Below are positions 1 to 6,873 of a stretch of 64,000 nucleotides of DNA, one piece after another. Both the position numbers and the translations under genes were made by a program. The stretch is taken from contig CAWCSF010000002.1 of NCBI GenBank assembly GCA_963798195.1, forward strand, positions 62,001 through 126,000, given 5' to 3'. The notes below the pieces were generated by a model. That model worked only from the letters and a program-made list of their open reading frames with translations. It was not told where the DNA came from and made no database searches. The DNA is from CAVSRC01 sp963798195. GTDB lineage: Bacteria; Pseudomonadota; Alphaproteobacteria; Rhizobiales; Kaistiaceae. Position 1 is the stretch's first letter. Each line of letters opens with the position of its first letter.

Positions 1-102
1 ACGAGAATTGCGGACGCCGCCTTCAATACGCGGAAAGGCTCCGCAGTGGCAGGCTTAGACACTCCCCGCAGTCCGATCTAGTCTCGATACGGGAGGACCA
101 CC

Positions 103-1269
103 ATGTCGTTCCTGAATCTGACCGCCGCATCTCGCGCCGATTTCGCGCAGCTCGATGTCAATATCGGCAACTTGATATTCAGCTCGACGGCCCTTCCATT
201 CGATATGCAGCACCAGACCCAGTCGAACTGGTGCTGGGCGGCAACTTCGACCAGCGTCTCCCATTTCTACTATTCGGCGAGCGGATGGACCCAATGTCTG
301 GTCGCCGGCGCCGAACTGGGGCTGAGCAATTGCTGTGCGTCGCCCGTGCCCTCCGCCTGCAACGTGCCGTGGTATCTCGACCGGGCCCTGACGCGGACCA
401 TGAACTTTTCCAGCATTGTTTCCGGCACCATCACCTACTCACAGATACTCGCCGAGCTTCAGCATGGACGGCCGATCGGCGCACGCATCGGCTGGAGTGG
501 CGGCGGTGGACATTTCATGGTGATCTACGGATGCAGCCGGGTCGGCAGCACCTACTACGTCGATATCGACGATCCGATCTACGGCAAGAGCCACATCACC
601 CTGGCGACGTTCACCAGCAACTATCAGGGCAGCGGCAGCTGGACCCACACCTACTACACGAAGAAGTGGCCGACCTTGAAAATCAAGCTCCCCATCCTCG
701 AGAAACGCTTCGTCGATTTGATCGAGCAGGTTCGCCCCCTCGTCGGGCTCAAGGGCAATGTGCGCGATCTCGCCGCGCTGCAGGACACGTCCGGCATCAG
801 CCTCGCCGTTCCCCACAACGTTTACGTGGTCGGCCTGCAGGATCTTGCCGGGCGCAAGAGCCCCAGCCCTGTGACCGCGACAGCGTTACGCGTCCTTGAA
901 GTAGAGGACGGGAGGAACCGCGCCGTCTATGAGCTCTCCACGCCGCGCGAAGGTCAGGCTGAAGTGCAATCGATCACGAGCGACCCGGCAACGCTCGAGG
1001 CGACGCAGAATGCTCTCGCGGAAGTCCAACGCATCGCCGAAGAAAGCGATGCCGAGCCCGAACTCCACTTCATTCGCATCCCGGCTCTCTATGTCGATGC
1101 GTTCCTGCTGCACTATCCAGGCAACAAGCGCGACATGGTGGTTCCGGTGCGCGATGCGGGCCTGTTGACGCCGTTCAAGGCGATTCCGGCCAAGGAATTC
1201 TACGAGCAACTGCGCCGGCCGGCGCAAGAGCGCCTGCGCGCCAGCCGGGACGACACCATCGCCCCGTAA
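103..1269 (+). CDS. Papain-like cysteine protease (C70/AvrRpt2-like)
   Basis: The 388-residue protein has a papain-like peptidase domain in roughly residues 25-190. The nucleophile motif SNWCWAA puts the catalytic Cys at 44, with Gln40 just before it as an oxyanion-hole candidate. GGHFMVIYG supplies His137, and VDIDDP (about 153-158) supplies the acidic third residue. This Q-x3-C-W-A-A / H / D pattern is that of the peptidase C70 (AvrRpt2-like) and C39-like families. Four further Cys at 65, 77, 78 and 86 sit in the domain. There is no signal peptide. Residues about 190-388 form a second region that I do not recognise. The ATG at 103 follows a clear GGGAGG ribosome site. Substrate is unknown. 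Family confidence is good. Confidence 0.8.
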   Translation: MSFLNLTAASRADFAQLDVNIGNLIFSSTALPFDMQHQTQSNWCWAATSTSVSHFYYSASGWTQCLVAGAELGLSNCCASPVPSACNVPWYLDRALTRTMNFSSIVSGTITYSQILAELQHGRPIGARIGWSGGGGHFMVIYGCSRVGSTYYVDIDDPIYGKSHITLATFTSNYQGSGSWTHTYYTKKWPTLKIKLPILEKRFVDLIEQVRPLVGLKGNVRDLAALQDTSGISLAVPHNVYVVGLQDLAGRKSPSPVTATALRVLEVEDGRNRAVYELSTPREGQAEVQSITSDPATLEATQNALAEVQRIAEESDAEPELHFIRIPALYVDAFLLHYPGNKRDMVVPVRDAGLLTPFKAIPAKEFYEQLRRPAQERLRASRDDTIAP

Positions 1270-1284
1270 CGGAGGCGCCAGACG

Positions 1285-2679
1285 CTACAGCGCCTTGACG
1301 ATGCCTTCGGTCATCTTCTTGGCGTCGCCGAGCAGCATCATGGTGTTGTCGCGATAGAAGAGCGGATTGTCGATGCCGGCATAGCCCGAGGCGAGCGACC
1401 GCTTGACGAACATCACCGTGCCCGCCTTCCAAACCTGCAGCACCGGCATGCCGTAGATCGGCGAGGTCTTGTCGTCCTCGGCGGCCGGGTTGGTCACGTC
1501 GTTGGCCCCGATGACATAGGCGACGTCGGCCTGGGCGAACTCGGAGTTGATGTCCTCCAGTTCGAAGACCTCGTCGTAAGGAACGTTGGCCTCGGCGAGG
1601 AGCACGTTCATGTGGCCGGGCATGCGGCCGGCGACCGGATGGATGGCGTACTTCACCTCGACGCCCTCGGCCTTGAGCTTGTCGGCCATCTCGCGAAGCG
1701 CATGCTGCGCCTGCGCCACCGCCATGCCATAGCCCGGCACGATGATGACCTTGGAGGCGTTCTTCATGATGAAGGCCGCGTCGTCGGCCGAGCCGAGCTT
1801 GACGGGGCGATGCTCTTCCTCGCCGCCGGCCGCGGCAGTCTCGCCGCCGAAGCCGCCGAGGATGACGGAGATGAACGAGCGGTTCATCCCCTTGCACATG
1901 ATGTAGGAGAGGATCGCGCCGGACGAGCCGACCAGCGCGCCGGTGATGATGAGCGCGGTATTGCCGAGCGTGAAGCCGATGCCCGCCGCCGCCCAGCCGG
2001 AATACGAATTGAGCATCGAGATGACGACGGGCATGTCGGCGCCGCCGATCGGGACGATGATCAGCACCCCGAGCGCCAGCGCGGCGAGCACCACAAGCCA
2101 GAACACGAAGGCGCTCTGCGTAGAGAAGAAGACGGCGATCAGCACGACCAGCAGGATGCCGAGGCCGGCGTTGACCATATGCCGTTGCGGCAGGAGGATG
2201 GGCTTGCCCGACATGCGGCCGTCGAGCTTGAGGAAGGCGATGACCGAGCCGGTGAAGGTGATGGCGCCGATGGCGACGCCGAGGGACATCTCGATCAGGC
2301 TCTGGCCGTGGATCTCGCCCGGCGCGCCGATGCCGAAGGCTTCCGGCGCGTAAAGGGCGGCAGCCGCCACGAACACCGCGGCAAGACCGACCAGCGAGTG
2401 GAAGGCGGCGACTAGCTGCGGCATCGCCGTCATGGCGATGGAGCGCGCGATGAAGGCGCCGATGCCGCCGCCGATCGCGAGGCCGAGCACGATCAGGCCG
2501 AACCCGCCCCAGCCCGGCGCAGCTGCCGCCAGCGTGGTGAGGATGGCGATCACCATGCCGGCGATGCCGAAATAGTTGCCCTGGCGCGCGGTTTCCGGGC
2601 TCGACAGGCCGCGGAGTGCCATGATGAACAGCACCCCCGAAGCGAGGTAGAGCAGCGCCGTGATGTTGGCGTTGAACAT
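1285..2679 (-). CDS. pntB: NAD(P) transhydrogenase subunit beta
   Basis: The 464-residue integral membrane subunit of proton-translocating transhydrogenase carries the NADP(H)-binding domain. The N-terminal half has about eight or nine hydrophobic helices. The C-terminal domain (about residues 285-464) has the GYGMAVAQAQH nucleotide-binding turn and the VIGANDVTNPAA motif typical of PntB domain III. With PntAA and PntAB it uses the proton motive force to reduce NADP+ with NADH at the inner membrane. It is the last gene of the leftward operon and starts 12 bp after the pntAB stop. Length and motifs are normal for the family. Confidence 0.97.
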   Translation of the reverse strand: MFNANITALLYLASGVLFIMALRGLSSPETARQGNYFGIAGMVIAILTTLAAAAPGWGGFGLIVLGLAIGGGIGAFIARSIAMTAMPQLVAAFHSLVGLAAVFVAAAALYAPEAFGIGAPGEIHGQSLIEMSLGVAIGAITFTGSVIAFLKLDGRMSGKPILLPQRHMVNAGLGILLVVLIAVFFSTQSAFVFWLVVLAALALGVLIIVPIGGADMPVVISMLNSYSGWAAAGIGFTLGNTALIITGALVGSSGAILSYIMCKGMNRSFISVILGGFGGETAAAGGEEEHRPVKLGSADDAAFIMKNASKVIIVPGYGMAVAQAQHALREMADKLKAEGVEVKYAIHPVAGRMPGHMNVLLAEANVPYDEVFELEDINSEFAQADVAYVIGANDVTNPAAEDDKTSPIYGMPVLQVWKAGTVMFVKRSLASGYAGIDNPLFYRDNTMMLLGDAKKMTEGIVKAL

Positions 2680-2691
2680 CGCGGCTATCTC

Positions 2692-3171
2692 CTACTTCGT
2701 CTTTTTCTTGTACATGGCGAGCATGCGCTGGGTGACGAGGAAGCCGCCGAAGATGTTGACCGAGGCGAGCACCAGCCCGACGAAGCCGAAGCCCCGGGCC
2801 CAACCGGCGCCGGGGCCGAGGGCGTCGGCGGCAGCATTGACGCTGACCGCGAGCAGCGCACCGACGACGATGACCGACGAAATGGCGTTGGTCACCGACA
2901 TCAGCGGTGTGTGCAGCGCCGGCGTCACCTGCCAGACGACGTAGTAGCCGACGAAGATGGCAAGCACGAAGATCGCGAGGCGGAAAACGAACGGGTCGAT
3001 GGCGCCGCCGGTGGCGATTCCGACACCGTGGCCGATCATCTCGGATATCTGGTCGGCGTAGCCCTGCGCCGATTGCGCGGCATCGCCGGCGACCTGCGCC
3101 GCATCCTTGGCGGCGGCGGCGGCGGCACGCGCCGCATCGAGGGCCTGTTCGGGCGTCAGTTCATTGTTCAT
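2692..3171 (-). CDS. pntAB: NAD(P) transhydrogenase subunit alpha part 2 (membrane)
   Basis: The 159-residue membrane part of the split alpha subunit is a separate gene, as in most alphaproteobacteria; in E. coli it is fused to PntA. The N-terminal 50 residues are Ala-rich and charged (probably a soluble linker), followed by three or four hydrophobic helices. A longer reading frame starts upstream at 3258 but lies inside pntAA. The ATG at 3171 gives the normal family start and overlaps the pntAA stop by 4 bp (ATGA), indicating translational coupling. It forms the proton channel together with PntB. Confidence 0.95.
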   Translation of the reverse strand: MNNELTPEQALDAARAAAAAAKDAAQVAGDAAQSAQGYADQISEMIGHGVGIATGGAIDPFVFRLAIFVLAIFVGYYVVWQVTPALHTPLMSVTNAISSVIVVGALLAVSVNAAADALGPGAGWARGFGFVGLVLASVNIFGGFLVTQRMLAMYKKKTK

Positions 3172-4313
3172 GGCTTTGCTCCCTCGCCGGCAAAGGCCGG
3201 GTGGACGATCTTGCCGTCGCGGGTGAGATCGGTCGCCTTGACCAGTTCGTCGTCCCAATTGACGGCGACGGTCTTGTTCGCCTTGTCGATCAGCGTTTCG
3301 ACGAAGGCATAGAGGTTGCGGGCGTAGAGCGCGGACGCACTCGCGGCGATGCGCCCGGCGACGTTGAGATAGCCGATGATCTTGACGTCGCCGACGGTGG
3401 CGACCTCGCCAGCCCTGGCGCCCTCGACGTTGCCGCCGCGCTCGACGGCAAGATCGACGATGACCGAGCCCGGCCGCATGGATGCGACCATTTCCCCGGT
3501 CACCAGCTTCGGCGCCGGGCGGCCCGGAATGAGCGCCGTGGTGATGACGATGTCCTGCTTCTTGATGTGCTCGGCGACCAGCGTTGCCTGCTTGGCCTGG
3601 TATTCCGCCGACATCGGCTTGGCGTAACCGGCGGCGGTCTCGGCTTGCTTGAACTCCTCGTCCTCGACGGCGACGAACTTCGCGCCGAGCGATTCGACCT
3701 GCTCTTTCGCGGCGGGGCGCACGTCGGTGGCGGTGACGACCGCGCCCATGCGACGCGCCGTGGCGATCGCCTGCAGGCCGGCGACGCCGGCGCCCATGAC
3801 GAAGACGCGGGCGGCCGGCACGGTGCCGGCGGCGGTCATCATCATCGGCAACGCCCGGCCGTACTGTCCGGCAGCATCGATCACGGCCTGGTAGCCGGCA
3901 AGGTTCGCCTGGCTGGACAGAACGTCCATCGACTGCGCGCGGGTGATGCGGGGCATCAACTCCATGGCGAAGGCGACGAGCCCGGCATCGGCCAGCGCCT
4001 TCAGCGCCGCCTCGTGACCGTAGGGGTCCATGATGCCGACCACCATGGCGCCGCGCTCATACAAAGCAAGCTCGCTGGCTTCCGGCCGGCGCACGCGCAG
4101 GATGATATCCGCGCCACGTAGCGTGTCTGCGGTGGTCTGGGCGATCGTGGCGCCGGCGGCCGTGTAGTCGCCATCGGGAATGCGGGAGGCGGCCCCTGCC
4201 CCGGCCTGCACGGCGACGGTGCCGCCCAGGCTGACGAATTTCTTCACGGTCTCCGGCGTTGCCGCAACCCGTGTCTCGACCTTGTCGGCTTCCGCCGGCA
4301 CAGCGATCTTCAT
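3168..4313 (-). CDS. pntAA: NAD(P) transhydrogenase subunit alpha part 1 (NAD-binding)
   Basis: The 381-residue soluble NAD(H)-binding domain I of transhydrogenase belongs to the alanine dehydrogenase/PNT family. The N-terminal region begins with MKIAVPAE and the RVAATPETVKK substrate-type motif. The Rossmann glycine turn is VMGAGVAGLQAIATARRMGA. The DIVITTALIPGRPAP stretch is the mobile-loop region typical of PNT domain I. It is the first pnt gene, 112 bp downstream of a tiny cytochrome oxidase subunit gene on the same strand, and overlaps pntAB by 4 bp. Its job is hydride transfer between NADH and NADP+ in the heterotrimeric complex. Confidence 0.96.
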   Translation of the reverse strand: MKIAVPAEADKVETRVAATPETVKKFVSLGGTVAVQAGAGAASRIPDGDYTAAGATIAQTTADTLRGADIILRVRRPEASELALYERGAMVVGIMDPYGHEAALKALADAGLVAFAMELMPRITRAQSMDVLSSQANLAGYQAVIDAAGQYGRALPMMMTAAGTVPAARVFVMGAGVAGLQAIATARRMGAVVTATDVRPAAKEQVESLGAKFVAVEDEEFKQAETAAGYAKPMSAEYQAKQATLVAEHIKKQDIVITTALIPGRPAPKLVTGEMVASMRPGSVIVDLAVERGGNVEGARAGEVATVGDVKIIGYLNVAGRIAASASALYARNLYAFVETLIDKANKTVAVNWDDELVKATDLTRDGKIVHPAFAGEGAKP

Positions 4314-4425
4314 TGCGGAGGATGTCCCTTCTGCGCGGGCGCTTTCGGCCCGCGTTCAGCCCATCAACCCAGTCGACCTGCGGACCGCTGACCGGCCCGG
4401 CGCCCCATCGACTGGCGCACCAGAA

Positions 4426-4578
4426 TCAGAGCAGGAAATATGCCATCAGGACGAGCAGCACGACGATCGCGATCGACGTGTATTTGAACAGCTTCAGGAA
4501 GCCCTGATACGTATGGAGGTGATCGGCGTAGTCCGTGCCCGTCGCGACGCCCAGTTCGACGGTACCGTGATCAGCCAT
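4426..4578 (-). CDS. aa3-type cytochrome c oxidase subunit IV (small)
   Basis: This 50-residue protein has a short soluble N-terminus (MADHGTVELG...DYADHLHTYQGF) followed by one transmembrane helix (about residues 30-50) that runs to the C-terminus. The pattern matches the bacterial aa3-type cytochrome c oxidase subunit IV family (PF07835), a single-helix subunit seen in the Paracoccus and Rhodobacter oxidases. The gene sits directly upstream of pntAA on the same strand, an arrangement I recall from other Rhizobiales genomes. No other oxidase subunit is in the window, so it may assemble with an oxidase encoded elsewhere or act with the transhydrogenase. Confidence 0.85.
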   Translation of the reverse strand: MADHGTVELGVATGTDYADHLHTYQGFLKLFKYTSIAIVVLLVLMAYFLL

Positions 4579-4689
4579 GTCCGCGTGTTCCCTGCTCAGC
4601 TTGGAAAATCGCCCGGGCGCTTTATAGCAAACGGGGCTCCCGGGGCAATTGCCCCTTACGTCGCGGAAAACCTGAAGAATTGTCGCACC

Positions 4690-5427
4690 ATGCGTCAGAA
4701 CAAGTACGACGATCCGGAATTCTTCGCCCGCTACAGCGCCATGCCGCGCTCAACCGCGGGCCTGGAGGCGGCCGGGGAATGGCATGCTTTCCGCGCCATC
4801 CTGCCGGACCTCGCGGGCAAGCGCGTCCTCGATCTCGGCTGCGGCTTCGGCTGGCACTGCCGCTACGCCCGGGAGATAGGCGCACGCTCGGTGGTCGGCG
4901 TCGATCTTTCCGAGAAGATGCTGGAGCGCGCCCGCGCCGAAACCAGCGACCCGGCGATCGAATATCGGCGCACCGCGATCGAGGACATCGACTTTCCCGA
5001 GGGCTCGTTCGACGTCGTCGTCAGCTCGCTGGCGTTCCACTATGTCGCGCGCTTCGACCGCGTCTGCGGCAAGGTCCACGGCGTCCTGACCGGCGGCGGC
5101 GCGTTCGTGTTCTCGGTCGAGCACCCGATCTTCACCGCCATGCCGGGACAGGACTGGTATCGCGACGCCGACGGCAGGCCGATGCACTGGCCGGTGGACG
5201 ACTACCAGATGGAAGGCGAGCGCAAGGCCCATTGGCTGGGTGCCGATGTCGTCAAGTATCACCGGACGCTGGCGACGACGGTCGGCACGCTGATCGACGG
5301 CGGCTTCCGCATTACCGGCCTCGCCGAGCCTCAGCCGCCCCCGGAGATGCTGGCCGATCGGCCCGACACGCGGGACGAACTGCGCCGTCCGATGTTCCTG
5401 CTGATCGCGGCGGTGAAGGCGGACTAG
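4690..5427 (+). CDS. Class I SAM-dependent methyltransferase
   Basis: The 245-residue Rossmann-fold methyltransferase has SAM motif I VLDLGCGFGWHC at residues 46-57 and the acidic ribose-binding loop VGVDLS at 69-74. The DVVVSSLAFHYV segment corresponds to motif IV. The family resembles UbiE/Methyltransf_11 enzymes acting on small molecules; the substrate is not evident. The reading frame is open far upstream, but the ATG at 4690 begins the conserved part (MRQNKYDDPEFF). Its stop codon overlaps the convergent ABC1-kinase stop on a shared CTAG palindrome. Confidence 0.85.
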   Translation: MRQNKYDDPEFFARYSAMPRSTAGLEAAGEWHAFRAILPDLAGKRVLDLGCGFGWHCRYAREIGARSVVGVDLSEKMLERARAETSDPAIEYRRTAIEDIDFPEGSFDVVVSSLAFHYVARFDRVCGKVHGVLTGGGAFVFSVEHPIFTAMPGQDWYRDADGRPMHWPVDDYQMEGERKAHWLGADVVKYHRTLATTVGTLIDGGFRITGLAEPQPPPEMLADRPDTRDELRRPMFLLIAAVKAD

Positions 5428-6821
5428 GCGGGCGGCAGCCCCACCGCCTTCAGCGCCTTCGCCTGGCGCTTCGCCAGCGCGTCCACGTCGAAACCGGCGA
5501 TGGCGTCCTCGAACAGGCGGTGGAAGTTCAGTTCCGCCTTGAGGTGGAGCATGACCGCGCCGAGGCCGATCGCGGCGCGGTCGAGGAAGACGAACTCGCG
5601 CGGGATGGTAATCGCCTTCTTCGGCTTCAGCCGCTGCTTCACCTCCCACGCCTCGCGCCGGCCGTAGGACTGGGGCGCGACGCCATCCGCGATCGTGCGC
5701 ACGCGGTCATCCATCAGCGGGGCGTAGATGAACCGCGCCCACAGGCTGAGCGTGTCAATCGTGTCGTCGTCGAGATTCTGGAAGCCCCAGGTGCGGTAGG
5801 CGGCCGCGATGGCGGCGCGGTCGTTGGCGCGCAGCGCCCGGTAGAGATCGACCACGCCGGCGACGAAGGACGGCGGGAAGATGCGCACGCAGCCGAAATC
5901 GAGCAGGTTGATGCCGGCGGGGTGGCCTGAAGAATCCGCTTCGCTCTTACCCCCAGGCCCGTTGAACACGGTGTAATTGCCGAGATGCGGATCGCCGTGG
6001 ATGACGCCGTATTGCGCAAACGGCTTCCACCACGCGCGGAAAAGCGCGGTTGCGATGGCGTTGCGGTCGGCAAGGTCGTGGTCGAGATAGGTGAGCAGGC
6101 GCTGGCCATCGAGCCAGCCCATGGTGAGGAGGCGACCGGTGGACAGATCCGGGAACGTCTCCGGCACGCGGACGCTCCCCTCGCCCTTCAGCATCATGCG
6201 GTAGAGCGCGGTCTGGCGCGCCTCGCGGTCGTAGTCGAGTTCTTCGCGCAGCCGTTCGCCAAGCTCCTTGGCGATCTCGGTGGTATCGATCTCGGGGCTG
6301 ATCCGCCGCTGGAGTCCGAGCAAGACGCCGAGCTGGCCGAGATCGGCTTCGACGGCGGATTTCATGTCCGGGTACTGCAGCTTGCAGGCGAGCCGCGTGC
6401 CGTCATGGGCGACGGCCTTGTGCACCTGGCCGAGCGACGCGGCAGCCGCCGGCGTCCGGTCGAAACTCTTGAAGCGCTGCTCCCACTCCGGCCCGAGTTC
6501 GACCATCATGCGCCGCTTGACGAAGGCCGGCCCCATCGGCGGCGCCTCGGCCTGCAGTTTCTGCATCTCGATGGCGTATTCCGGCGGCAGCAGGTCGGGG
6601 ATGGTGGCGAGCATCTGCGCCACTTTCATCAGGGGCCCCTTGAGGCCGCCGAGCGTCGCGGCAAGGGCGGCGGCGTTGCGCTGGTCGCCAACATCGCGGC
6701 CGAAAAGCCGTGCCCCGGCGATGCGTGCGGCTGCGCCTCCGACGCCGGCGCTGACCCGCGCATAGCGCGAGATGCGCCCACTGAGGCGATTCTGTTCCGG
6801 ATCGTCGGTCGGCGCTGCCAT
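5424..6821 (-). CDS. ABC1/AarF/UbiB (COQ8-like) atypical kinase
   Basis: The 465-residue member of the ABC1/UbiB family shows the motifs expected in order: the KxGQ-type helix as LMKVAQM (64-70, with Ala in place of Gly), the Ala-rich loop AAAASLGQVH (125-134), the ATP-binding Lys147, the catalytic loop HGDPHLGN (275-282) and DFG (308-310). UbiB/COQ8 proteins have ATPase activity and support ubiquinone biosynthesis. This shorter, soluble form has no C-terminal membrane helices, so it is closer to the AarF/COQ8 side paralogues than to the canonical UbiB of the ubiEJB operon. No ubiquinone gene is adjacent. The Gly-to-Ala change in KxGQ is unusual. Confidence 0.87.
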   Translation of the reverse strand: MAAPTDDPEQNRLSGRISRYARVSAGVGGAAARIAGARLFGRDVGDQRNAAALAATLGGLKGPLMKVAQMLATIPDLLPPEYAIEMQKLQAEAPPMGPAFVKRRMMVELGPEWEQRFKSFDRTPAAAASLGQVHKAVAHDGTRLACKLQYPDMKSAVEADLGQLGVLLGLQRRISPEIDTTEIAKELGERLREELDYDREARQTALYRMMLKGEGSVRVPETFPDLSTGRLLTMGWLDGQRLLTYLDHDLADRNAIATALFRAWWKPFAQYGVIHGDPHLGNYTVFNGPGGKSEADSSGHPAGINLLDFGCVRIFPPSFVAGVVDLYRALRANDRAAIAAAYRTWGFQNLDDDTIDTLSLWARFIYAPLMDDRVRTIADGVAPQSYGRREAWEVKQRLKPKKAITIPREFVFLDRAAIGLGAVMLHLKAELNFHRLFEDAIAGFDVDALAKRQAKALKAVGLPPA

Positions 6822-6873
6822 CGCGCCTATGTAGGCGGCGACAGTGCTTTCGGGAAGGCGGCCAAACGTCCGC

